DNA of 64,000 bases, from positions 1-64,000 of the forward strand of contig JBCDIL010000013.1 in NCBI GenBank assembly GCA_038749025.1. The letters are read 5' to 3'. This DNA comes from JBCAXA01 sp038749025. GTDB lineage: Bacteria > Pseudomonadota > Gammaproteobacteria > Steroidobacterales > Woeseiaceae. Shown piece by piece: positions 1-7,527 of the stretch. The notes under the pieces are model-generated. The model saw only the letters and a list, made by a program, of their open reading frames with translations, was not told the origin of the DNA and ran no database searches. The position numbers were made by a program, and so were the translations under genes. The first letter of the stretch is position 1, and the number at the start of each line of letters is the position of its first letter.

Positions 1-1329
1 ATCGCGAAGTCGCTCCTCGCTGGCGACTGGATCGACTACGCATTTATCGAGCGCTACAGCGAAGGCTTCGAGGAATTCATCGCCGATATCAAGGCGACAT
101 CGTGGGCAACGATCGAAACCCGCAGCGGCGTGTCGCGCCGCGAGATCGACGATGTGGCCGTTATTTACGCCGCCAGCCAGGCGACTGTGTTCGCCTGGGG
201 TATGGGGATGACCCATCACCTGCACGGTGTCAGTAACGTGGAGTACCTGGCGAACCTTGCATTACTGCGCGGCATGATCGGGCGTCGCGGCGCCGGCTTG
301 TTGCCGCTACGCGGTCATTCCAATGTACAAGGGATCGGCACGATCGGCGTTAAGCCGGTGTTGCCCGACGATGTGTTCGCCGCCTTGGAGGCGCACTGTG
401 GCGTGCCGCTGCCGCGCAAGCCAGGCTGGGACACGATGGCCGCGATGCAAGCGGCGGCGGCAGGTAACGTCGATGCCGCCGTACTCCTTGGCGGCAATCT
501 ATTCGCCGCTAACCCCAACACCGAGTGGGCGAGCGCCGCGCTTGATCAAATCAATTTTCGCGTCGCACTGACGACGACATTGAATCAATCGCACATTGTC
601 GGCGTTGCCGGCGAGTCGATCGTGCTGCCCGTCGCCGCGCGCGATGAGGAAACCCAAGCGACAACCCAAGAGTCGATGTTCAATTACGTCCGTCTTAGCG
701 ACGGCCAAATTCTTCGTCACCCTGGCGTACGCTCCGAGGTCGCTATTCTTGTCGATATCGCGCAGCGATTGCTGCCGGACTCACCCATTGATTTTGGTGC
801 GTTTGCCGAACATCAAAAAATCCGTGAAGCGATTGCCGCAACGATTCCGGGTATGGCGGAGCTTGCTGATATCGATATCGCGAAACGTGAGTTTCATATC
901 GCTCAGCGGGTGATGCACGAGCCGAACTTCAACACCGCTTGCGGAAAGGCACACTTTCGGGTCCGCCCACTCCCTGAGCACCGCGAGTCACGCGCTTACC
1001 GATTAACGACGGTTCGGACGGAGGGTCAGTTCAACTCGATCATTTACGAGGAGCATGACAGTTATCGGCGCACCGATACGCGCTGGGCAGTGTTAATGGG
1101 CCGCGCCGATATCGACAAGCTGGGGACTCAACCTGGGCAGCGCGTTACCCTGCGCTCGACCCACGGTGTCATGGCGGCGGTTAAGGTGTTCGAACACGAT
1201 CTTCCGGCTGGGAATGTGATGGCCTATTACCCGGAAGCGAACTGTTTGACCGGTACCGACGTCGATCCGCGCAGTCAAACGCCCGCCTTTAAGCACACCG
1301 CTATCGATATCCTCCCGGTTGAGTCTTAG
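1..1329 (+). CDS. Molybdopterin oxidoreductase alpha subunit, FdhF/YdeP-like (5' end outside window)
   Basis: This is the C-terminal 442 residues of a molybdenum bis-MGD oxidoreductase; the frame is open from base 1, so the start lies upstream. The stretches GMGMTHHLHG, RGMIGRRGAGL and RGHSNVQG are hallmarks of the 'oxidoreductase alpha (molybdopterin) subunit' family that includes E. coli YdeP and stand-alone formate-dehydrogenase-like proteins. The last ~170 residues form the molybdopterin-dinucleotide-binding beta barrel (EGQFNSIIYEEHDSYRR, then a conserved MAYYPEAN segment). Such proteins are about 750-770 aa, so roughly 40% is missing. The substrate cannot be told from this part; formate is only the name-giving guess. 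The stop codon overlaps the stop of the convergent DUF7009-like gene. Confidence 0.9.
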   Translation: MAKSLLAGDWIDYAFIERYSEGFEEFIADIKATSWATIETRSGVSRREIDDVAVIYAASQATVFAWGMGMTHHLHGVSNVEYLANLALLRGMIGRRGAGLLPLRGHSNVQGIGTIGVKPVLPDDVFAALEAHCGVPLPRKPGWDTMAAMQAAAAGNVDAAVLLGGNLFAANPNTEWASAALDQINFRVALTTTLNQSHIVGVAGESIVLPVAARDEETQATTQESMFNYVRLSDGQILRHPGVRSEVAILVDIAQRLLPDSPIDFGAFAEHQKIREAIAATIPGMAELADIDIAKREFHIAQRVMHEPNFNTACGKAHFRVRPLPEHRESRAYRLTTVRTEGQFNSIIYEEHDSYRRTDTRWAVLMGRADIDKLGTQPGQRVTLRSTHGVMAAVKVFEHDLPAGNVMAYYPEANCLTGTDVDPRSQTPAFKHTAIDILPVES

Positions 1330-1697
1330 CAACGACCGCTGCCGGCCTCCGGGTGCGGAAAGGTGTCATCGTCGTCGCCCCCGGCCCGTGGCGATAGGCA
1401 ACTGAAGTCTTTCTCAACCACGACGGTAAAGTTGTCGGGACTAGCCAGATCGTCCAGGCCAACCGCATCGCCAAGTGCCCATCGGTTCAGTGCAGCGGCC
1501 GGCGCCGTTACGATGAGTTCGGCGTCTCGAAACTCGACACAGAGCTTACTGCCGTCGCTCGCGGTTAGCGTTGTTGCCAGTACCGCTCCGTTCGGAAATA
1601 CCGTTCGCTCACTAACAGACTCGCCATGACCAATCACGTCGACTTCAGAACGGGTTAAGCGTAAGCGGATCGAGTTACCGCGAAGTCGAATTTTCAT
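1326..1697 (-). CDS. DUF7009-like small protein
   Basis: A 123-aa soluble protein opening with MKIRLRGNSIRLRLTRSEV, which I recognise as the DUF7009 family signature; no function is established. The body is beta-rich and the tail is acidic (GGDDDDTF). There is no signal peptide or membrane segment. Its stop codon (TAA) and the stop of the convergent molybdoenzyme (TAG) share the bases TTAG. I recall such genes lying beside formate-dehydrogenase-like genes, which fits this position, but that is inference. It ends 57 bp beyond the LysR gene on the same strand and could be read through from that operon. Confidence 0.7.
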   Translation of the reverse strand: MKIRLRGNSIRLRLTRSEVDVIGHGESVSERTVFPNGAVLATTLTASDGSKLCVEFRDAELIVTAPAAALNRWALGDAVGLDDLASPDNFTVVVEKDFSCLSPRAGGDDDDTFPHPEAGSGRC

Positions 1698-1754
1698 CGC
1701 TGCTCCTACGTGTAGGCTAGTAGCAAAGACGATAACAGTGCGGGCGAGGTGGGA

Positions 1755-2672
1755 CTAGTTGCTGCGAACGGTTTTAACCCGCTCGGCGACACCTTCGTAC
1801 AGCGCGGTCGCGACAGGGCTGAGCGGCCGGTCTTTATTGAGGACCAAAGACGCTGTTCGACGGACCGTTGGGCGGTCAATCGGCAGTACGGTGAGTCCGT
1901 CACTGTCGCCGGTGAGCCGTCGGTTGATGAGCTCCGGTGTTGTCATCAACAGGTAGTCTTCCGCATCGAGTAATTGCCGGCCGATCCGAAATGCATCGGA
2001 GCCGGTAAATTGTGTCGGTGGCGCGAGGCCCGCGTTTGCGAATGTCTCGACGATGACGTCGGTATCCGACGGGCGCGCATACGGGACGAGCCAGGGAAAG
2101 CCCACCAAATCATCGAGCTCGAGTGTCTTTCGACTGGCCAGTGGGTGTTTGCTGCGACAGGCGACCACGTCGTTCGAGCTGTAGATCGAGCTCGCGGCAA
2201 ACCCATCGCCTTGCGATATCGAATCCACACCGACGGCAACAAAGTCGAACTCACCGCGTTGCAGCCGTGATAGCAGCAGCTCCGAGTACGATTCGACGAT
2301 ATTGATCCGCACTCGCGGACGCTGTCGCGCGAGCGCCAATACCGCCGCGGCCACGACATCACCGGAAAAGGTCTCACCAACACCGATAGTGACGACACCA
2401 CTACGGGCGTCACGTAGGTCGGCCAGTTCGTCGCGGGCGCGCTGGTCGGCCGCGAGTTGCGCCCGGGCATGGTCGATGAGTCGTTCGCCAAACGGCGTTA
2501 GTGTTGTCCGCCCGCCCGGACTCCGGTCGAACAGCCGCACGTCAAGCTCCGCTTCCAGGCCCGCTAGGCTAGCGCTTAACGCTTGTTGGGTGAGCTTTAG
2601 GCGCCGCGCCGCTGCTGCCATCGAGCCGAACTCGGCGACCGCAAGAAACCTCTCAAGCTGACGCAACTCCAT
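1755..2672 (-). CDS. LysR-family transcriptional regulator
   Basis: A 305-aa regulator with the N-terminal winged helix-turn-helix (residues about 1-60, ELRQLERFLAVAEFGS then AAARRLKLTQQALS) and a periplasmic-binding-like effector domain from about residue 90. Length is normal for the family. It is the last gene of a leftward three-gene operon (REDY-like, SDR, LysR), 5 bp after the SDR. LysR proteins commonly act on an adjacent divergent promoter, so the palindrome at 3858-3881 is its likely target. That would let it control both the leftward operon and the rightward methyltransferase/flavoenzyme genes. The effector is unknown. Confidence 0.9.
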   Translation of the reverse strand: MELRQLERFLAVAEFGSMAAAARRLKLTQQALSASLAGLEAELDVRLFDRSPGGRTTLTPFGERLIDHARAQLAADQRARDELADLRDARSGVVTIGVGETFSGDVVAAAVLALARQRPRVRINIVESYSELLLSRLQRGEFDFVAVGVDSISQGDGFAASSIYSSNDVVACRSKHPLASRKTLELDDLVGFPWLVPYARPSDTDVIVETFANAGLAPPTQFTGSDAFRIGRQLLDAEDYLLMTTPELINRRLTGDSDGLTVLPIDRPTVRRTASLVLNKDRPLSPVATALYEGVAERVKTVRSN

Positions 2673-2677
2673 AGCAG

Positions 2678-3502
2678 CTAGTGCATTTCCTCGCCACCGC
2701 TAACGTTGATCGCCTCGCCGGTGATGTAGGCGGCATCGTCCGACGCAAGAAACGCTGTTACGGCCGCTGTGTCGTCAGGTAACCCGACACGACCTAAAGG
2801 GATACGCTGCTTAATGCCGGCTCGGTATTCTTCGACCGTTTGCCCGCGCAGAGCGGCGAAGTACTCATTCTGGGTTTTGCCAAGACCGGTCGTGACGTGG
2901 TTTGGGCAAACGGCGTTGACGGTAATACCGAATCCGGCGAGATCGATGGCCGAGCTGCGCGTTAGTCCGATGAGTCCGTGTTTTGACGAGACGTACGGCG
3001 ACATGTGGCGAAACCCAGACTTAGCGGCTTGGCTGGCAACGTTAATGATGCGCCCACCGTCACCTTGGCGTTCCATCTGCGCCGCCGCTTCCCGAGTACC
3101 GAGAAACGCACCGGTTAGATTCACGTCGATGACGCGGCGCCAGTCGTCCGTTGTCAGCTCGTTAAGTGGTTGCATCACGAAGCCAATGGCGGCGTTGTTG
3201 ACCATGATGTCGAGGCGACCGAAGCGTTTGACCGTCGCCGCCACAAGCTCGCGGATGGCGGTTTCATCGCTGACATCACACGGCACGGCAATCGCTTCAT
3301 GGCCCGCCGCATCGAGCGCTGCCACGACGGCATTCATGTCGTCGCTGCTCGCGAGGTTCGCAGCCTCGCTGTCGCGGCTGCCGATGTCAGTGACGACGAC
3401 CCGGCAACCGTCGGCAGCCAGGCGTTTGAGAATCGCTGCGCCGAGTCCCTGGGGGCGACCCGAGCCAGTACAGATAGCCACCTTGCCCGCTAGCCGCGTC
3501 AT
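2678..3502 (-). CDS. SDR-family NAD(P)-dependent oxidoreductase
   Basis: A classical short-chain dehydrogenase of 274 aa. It shows the glycine-rich cofactor motif TGSGRPQGLG (residues 12-21), the NNAA structural motif, and the active-site tetrad with Ser in NVASQ and Tyr/Lys in YVSSK. An acidic residue (TDIGS) at the end of beta-2 suggests NAD over NADP. It oxidises or reduces an alcohol/ketone that the sequence does not identify. Its start overlaps the end of the REDY-like gene by 4 bp and the LysR gene follows after 5 bp, so the three are almost certainly co-transcribed. An insertion after the second beta strand (SRDSEAANLASSDD) is longer than in most classical SDRs. Confidence 0.9.
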   Translation of the reverse strand: MTRLAGKVAICTGSGRPQGLGAAILKRLAADGCRVVVTDIGSRDSEAANLASSDDMNAVVAALDAAGHEAIAVPCDVSDETAIRELVAATVKRFGRLDIMVNNAAIGFVMQPLNELTTDDWRRVIDVNLTGAFLGTREAAAQMERQGDGGRIINVASQAAKSGFRHMSPYVSSKHGLIGLTRSSAIDLAGFGITVNAVCPNHVTTGLGKTQNEYFAALRGQTVEEYRAGIKQRIPLGRVGLPDDTAAVTAFLASDDAAYITGEAINVSGGEEMH

Positions 3503-3816
3503 GCGTCGATGTTTTCCGTCACGATGAACAGCGGCGAGTCGGCCATTTTCTGGAACTCCGCAACGACGCCTTGCATCGTTTCGCTAGCCGCTTCCTCTCG
3601 AAAGGCCGCAAGATCCGTGACGTCGATGATTTCGACGTACTCGTACGGGGCCGGGGTGTCGCTGCCGAGCACACCGACGCTTCGCAACACGTCGAACCGC
3701 TCGCACTGCGATAACGCGCGCACGTTCGGTAGATCACGGGTTTTGGCCCAAGCCTCGTACGCGGCGACGTCTACGCCGGGCTTCAAATTGAACAACACAA
3801 CGACGGTATTTGGCAT
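3499..3816 (-). CDS. REDY/HapK-like small protein
   Basis: A 105-aa protein with the dimeric alpha/beta-barrel look of the REDY-like/HapK family: a VVLFNLKPGVD opening strand, WAKTRDLPNVRAL, then YEYVEIIDVTDL and a C-terminal strand. Members occur in prodiginine clusters and in degradation loci; the molecular role is not settled, although dimeric alpha/beta barrels often bind small aromatic ligands. It is the first gene of the leftward operon and starts 25 bp from a near-consensus -10 box. Being first in an operon with an SDR and a LysR regulator suggests that it acts on, or isomerises, the same small-molecule substrate. Confidence 0.75.
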   Translation of the reverse strand: MPNTVVVLFNLKPGVDVAAYEAWAKTRDLPNVRALSQCERFDVLRSVGVLGSDTPAPYEYVEIIDVTDLAAFREEAASETMQGVVAEFQKMADSPLFIVTENIDA

Positions 3817-3841
3817 AACGACTCACTCCATTGGGACACGT

Positions 3842-3870
3842 GTTATACAATTTTATATTGTATTTGACAA
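3842..3870 (-). promoter_or_regulatory. Strong sigma70-type promoter for the REDY-SDR-LysR operon
   Basis: Read on the minus strand, a -35 box TTGTCA (3870-3865) is followed after exactly 17 bases by a -10 box TATAAC (3847-3842), five of six matches to TATAAT. The -10 lies 25 bp before the start codon at 3816. The -35 falls inside the perfect palindrome 3858-3881, so a protein bound there would cover it. Confidence 0.6.
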
Positions 3871-3881
3871 ATCAAATACAA
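3858..3881. promoter_or_regulatory. Perfect 10-bp inverted repeat, candidate operator in a divergent promoter region
   Basis: TTGTATTTGA, four spacer bases CAAA, then TCAAATACAA: both arms are exactly complementary. It sits in the AT-rich middle of the 148-bp gap between two divergent transcription units and overlaps the -35 box of the leftward promoter. It also contains TTGACA on the plus strand (3864-3869), a possible -35 for the methyltransferase gene. The nearby LysR regulator (1755-2672) is the obvious candidate binder. Confidence 0.65.
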
Positions 3882-3964
3882 AAAAGTACACATAGCGGAA
3901 TCCCCTACGTGGTCCGCACTTCGTTGCCAGCGCCATGTAACCTCGTTAGCAGGAGTCAGGACCC

Positions 3965-5170
3965 GTGGAGCTCAAAGACGCTTATCAGCCTCGCCCCAAT
4001 CGCGATGAACAAGCGAAGAAATCGTTCGCGCGTGCGCTGCGCCGCCACGTACTAACAACGATGGCCGGCGATCTTCGCAGCCAATATGACGAGCGCGTCG
4101 AACCCGGGTATCGGGCGAGCCACGGCGAATCACCGGCCGACGGCCCTACCGTGCACAAATTGATGAAAAGCGAGCGACCATTTCGTTTCTACAGCGCGAC
4201 GCGCGTGAACGCGCAGGAGATGGTTTACGCATCCGTTGTACCAACGCTTGAGCGCTCACTCGACGCCGTTAATGCAGCCGCCAGTGACGCACGAGCGCAG
4301 TCCCAGGCAGTCGGTGGAACCCTGAGCCTCGATCCGGCTATCGAAGTACCGCGTAGCGTGACCGCGGTTGACGTGCACCGAACGCCGGGCGGCTACACCG
4401 GTGAGCGTAGCGACGAAGACATCTCGCAGGGTCTTCTCTACGACCAATCGATGGACGTCTTCGCGTTCGGCCAGTTCGGCGAGGACTACAACGACATCGG
4501 CATGACGGTCGCCAATTACGTGCGCCTCAAATACCCCGAGCTGAATCCGCAACGTATCTTGGACTGCGGTTGTACCGTCGGCCACAACACGTTGCCGTGG
4601 GCACAAACCTTCCCGATGGCCGAGGTGCATGCCATCGACGTCGCGGCGCCGGTCTTGCGTTTCGCCCACACGCGAGCGCAGTCGTACGGTGTGCCGGTAC
4701 ATTTCAAACAAATGAACGCGACCCAACTCGACTACGCCGACAACAGTTTCGATGTGGTGTTCTCGTCGATGTTTTTGCACGAGCTGCCGCTCGCGGACAT
4801 TCGCGCTTACATGGCCGAGGCGTTTCGCGTGCTCAAGCCGGGTGGCTTGCTGATCAATATGGAATTGCCCCCGAACGCGCGCATGGGCGCGTACGAGAGT
4901 TTCTACCTCGACTGGGATTGCTACTACAACAACGAGCCTTACTACAAAACGTTCCGCGACCAGGACTACCAAGAGCTCTGCACCAGCGCTGGGTTCGTTG
5001 CGGACGCGTTCGTCGAGGTGACGTTACCGCGATACACGTTCGTCGGTGAGGAGGCCTTCACGGAGGCGCTCGATGCGCCGACCCGGTTCGACAGCCAAAC
5101 GGGTCGTATGGACCCTAAAGGTACGCGCTGGTACGTTTTCGGCGCCTTCAAAAACTCCGTTGGAGCGTAA
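3965..5170 (+). CDS. Class I SAM-dependent methyltransferase
   Basis: A 401-aa protein. Residues ~195-310 are a class I methyltransferase core: motif I ILDCGCTVGHNT, the acidic residue at the end of strand 2 (VHAIDVAAP), NATQLDYADNSFDVVFSSMFLHE, and the post-motif GGLLINMELPP. The first ~190 residues are helical and not recognised. Motif I is unusual: the common GxGxG reads CGCTVGHN. The GTG start at 3965 follows AGGAG at about 3951. It is the first gene of a rightward unit with the 111-aa protein (TAATG overlap) and the flavoenzyme. The methyl acceptor is unknown; a small molecule handled by the neighbouring flavoenzyme is plausible. Confidence 0.85.
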   Translation: MELKDAYQPRPNRDEQAKKSFARALRRHVLTTMAGDLRSQYDERVEPGYRASHGESPADGPTVHKLMKSERPFRFYSATRVNAQEMVYASVVPTLERSLDAVNAAASDARAQSQAVGGTLSLDPAIEVPRSVTAVDVHRTPGGYTGERSDEDISQGLLYDQSMDVFAFGQFGEDYNDIGMTVANYVRLKYPELNPQRILDCGCTVGHNTLPWAQTFPMAEVHAIDVAAPVLRFAHTRAQSYGVPVHFKQMNATQLDYADNSFDVVFSSMFLHELPLADIRAYMAEAFRVLKPGGLLINMELPPNARMGAYESFYLDWDCYYNNEPYYKTFRDQDYQELCTSAGFVADAFVEVTLPRYTFVGEEAFTEALDAPTRFDSQTGRMDPKGTRWYVFGAFKNSVGA

Positions 5171-5505
5171 TGATGAGCAAACAATTACCGACAAGCGCGA
5201 AAGGATCTCGACCCCGGTTTTTCGATGCTGAAGGCGTCGATGAGCTGCTGAGCATGGTGCTCGAACTCACGAGCGAGCTGGCGACGTTGCGCGAGCGCCA
5301 GTACGTGACTGAACGCGTGTTGGCCGATAGCGGCATCGATATTCGCGAAAAAATTGAGGCCTACCAGCCTGATGAGACTGCCAGTGCGGATCTCGACGCA
5401 TTGCGGGAGCGCCTGCTAACGACGGTCATGCGTTCATTGAGCACCACTAGCGACGACGCGGACGCTGTCACGGTCATTGATGCCAACACCGATCGCGCTG
5501 CCTGA
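5170..5505 (+). CDS. Small helical protein of unknown function between methyltransferase and flavoenzyme
   Basis: A 111-aa protein I do not recognise. The middle (LLSMVLELTSELATLRERQYVTERVLADSGI) is strongly amphipathic and probably a coiled coil. The C-terminal third is polar and rich in Thr, Asp and Ala. No signal peptide, cysteine or membrane segment is visible. Its ATG shares one base with the methyltransferase stop (TAATG), so translation is coupled. The fixed position between two enzymes suggests an accessory or assembly subunit for one of them; that is inference. Confidence 0.7.
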   Translation: MMSKQLPTSAKGSRPRFFDAEGVDELLSMVLELTSELATLRERQYVTERVLADSGIDIREKIEAYQPDETASADLDALRERLLTTVMRSLSTTSDDADAVTVIDANTDRAA

Positions 5506-5534
5506 GCACCAATGAACTAGGATTGGCGCCAGCC

Positions 5535-7520
5535 ATGTCGTCATCCACCGCCTACCCGACGTTGTTTTCGCCTCTGACCCTTGGCGGGGTCCCTGTGCGC
5601 AATCGACTTGCCCACGCTTCGATCCAAACGCGCTTTATTCACGACCACGCGCCGACAGAGACCTACCTGAATTACATGACGGCGCGGGCGCGCGGCGGCA
5701 CCGGTTTGATTGTGACCGAACCACTCGCGATGTCGATCTACAACCGCGACAACTACAAGCTGCGAGCCTGGGACGATAACGGTCTCAGCGGTTTGCAACA
5801 GGTCGCGGACGCGGTTGAGCAACACGACTGCCGGCTTGTTGGCCAAGTCCAAGACCCGGGGCGTGGTCGTCACAGCATCGGTCGTAACGACGGCGCGGTC
5901 GGTGCATCGGCGCTGCCGGACGATTTGTCTTGGACCGTGCCGCGCGTGCTGACGGTCGCGGCCATCGAAGCACTGATCGAAAGCTGGACCGACGCAGCTC
6001 ACCGCTTGCAACGCGCTGGCTTCTCCGGCGTTGAGTTATCAGCGGGTCATGGGCACCTGTTCCATCAATTCTTGTCCGTTTGGTCGAACCGTCGCGATGA
6101 CCGCTACGGGGGCGACTTGGACGGTCGAGCGCGGCTACTGACCGAACTCATCGGCTCGATTCGGGCGCGCTGCGGGCGGCCTTTTATCATAGGCTTGAAG
6201 CTTCCCGGCCATGACGGTATCGATGGCAGCATCACGTTGGACGATGCCCGCGAGATTGCGACCGTCGTCGCCGCAACCGGCGACGTCGATTACTGGACCT
6301 TCGCTTGGGGCGCGCATGCCAACAGTTTGCATGATCACTTGCCTGATGCGCACGGTGAGCGCCATCCTTATTTGGAGGCGATTCGCGATCTTCGTTCGGT
6401 TGCCCCCGGAATTCCGACCGGAGCGCTCGGCTACCTTACCGACCCGAACGAATGCGAGAAAGCACTGACCGACGGCACGGCCGATCTCGCATTCCTCGGG
6501 CGACCGCTGATTACCGATCCGGCGTTTGGTAACAAGGCACGAATCGGTAAAGAGGCGACTATTCGCTACTGCGTGTCGTGCAACTCGTGTTGGCGGGCGA
6601 TTATCGAAGGCAATCGACTGGCCTGCGATAACAACCCACGTGTCGGGATGGCCGATGAGGATGCGCCAACGTTCGAAGCCAGCAACCAATCCCAACGAAT
6701 CGTTGTCGTCGGTGGCGGTATCGCCGGATTAGAAGCCGCTTGGGTCGCCGCGGCGCGCGGTCATCGTGTCACGCTGTTTGGCGCCAGTGATGAGTTTGGC
6801 GGCAAAACCCGTTTGCACGCTGCACTGCCGGGCGGGGAAAATCTTTCCAGTATCTACGACTACCAATACCTGACCGGTAAACAACACGGTGTTCATTTCG
6901 AGTTCGGTGTTAAAGCAACGCTGGCCGATATTACCGCGTTACAGCCAGATCGGGTTTGGGTGGCGACGGGGGCGACAATGGCGACGCCTGAGTTCATTCC
7001 TGAAGAGTATGCCGATCCCGATATCGTGCCGGATGTCCGCACGCTCGCTGTGCAAATGCTGGGTCGCAGTGGCCGGGAACCGGGCCGCATGGTCGTCGTC
7101 GACGGTGATCACACGGAAATGACGTACGCCGTCGTCGAGTTACTCACCGAGCGCTTCGAAAACGTGTCACTCGTAACGCCTCGCGAGCGTATCGCATCGG
7201 ATGTTTCGTTGATCAACCGGCAGGGGATTTACCAGCGACTCTCTGATAAACGGGTTGATATCGTTACTAACGCGGCGCCGCATGATCTCGACGCGCTCGA
7301 TGAGGCAGCCATCGATGTTGTGAATGTCTGGAGTGGCCATCGGCAACGAATCGATGACGTTGTCGGCCTTACCTACGCAACGACCCGTATTCCGAACGAT
7401 GCGTTGATTCAGGAGCTTGTCGACGCGGGTATCGATGCTCGCCCGCTGGGTGATTGCTTTGCACCGCGTGGCGTTATGGCCGCCACGCGACAGGGGTACG
7501 AAGTGGCGATGGATCTATAG
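5535..7520 (+). CDS. Old-yellow-enzyme/trimethylamine-dehydrogenase-like Fe-S flavoprotein
   Basis: A ~660-aa member of the 2,4-dienoyl-CoA reductase/TMADH family. An FMN-binding TIM barrel fills residues ~8-335 (QTRFIHDHAPTETYLNYMTA, GHGHLFHQFLS..SNRRDDRYGGD). A 4Fe-4S segment with spacing C-x2-C-x2-C (CVSCNSCW) and a fourth Cys 11 residues later follows. Next comes an FAD/ADP-type Rossmann domain (VVVGGGIAGLEAAW). Dienoyl-CoA reductases have C-x2-C-x3-C, whereas trimethylamine and histamine dehydrogenases have C-x2-C-x2-C, so an amine or N-methyl substrate is possible. ATG 5535 is preferred over TTG 5523 because TAGGA lies 12 bases before it. It ends 7 bp from the convergent GGDEF gene. Confidence 0.88.
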   Translation: MSSSTAYPTLFSPLTLGGVPVRNRLAHASIQTRFIHDHAPTETYLNYMTARARGGTGLIVTEPLAMSIYNRDNYKLRAWDDNGLSGLQQVADAVEQHDCRLVGQVQDPGRGRHSIGRNDGAVGASALPDDLSWTVPRVLTVAAIEALIESWTDAAHRLQRAGFSGVELSAGHGHLFHQFLSVWSNRRDDRYGGDLDGRARLLTELIGSIRARCGRPFIIGLKLPGHDGIDGSITLDDAREIATVVAATGDVDYWTFAWGAHANSLHDHLPDAHGERHPYLEAIRDLRSVAPGIPTGALGYLTDPNECEKALTDGTADLAFLGRPLITDPAFGNKARIGKEATIRYCVSCNSCWRAIIEGNRLACDNNPRVGMADEDAPTFEASNQSQRIVVVGGGIAGLEAAWVAAARGHRVTLFGASDEFGGKTRLHAALPGGENLSSIYDYQYLTGKQHGVHFEFGVKATLADITALQPDRVWVATGATMATPEFIPEEYADPDIVPDVRTLAVQMLGRSGREPGRMVVVDGDHTEMTYAVVELLTERFENVSLVTPRERIASDVSLINRQGIYQRLSDKRVDIVTNAAPHDLDALDEAAIDVVNVWSGHRQRIDDVVGLTYATTRIPNDALIQELVDAGIDARPLGDCFAPRGVMAATRQGYEVAMDL

Positions 7521-7527
7521 CGTCGCG

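Noticed and set aside
4256..4972. 238-codon open frame on the minus strand
   Set aside because: It lies wholly inside the methyltransferase gene, which has clear motifs; the frame is a by-product of GC-rich third positions.
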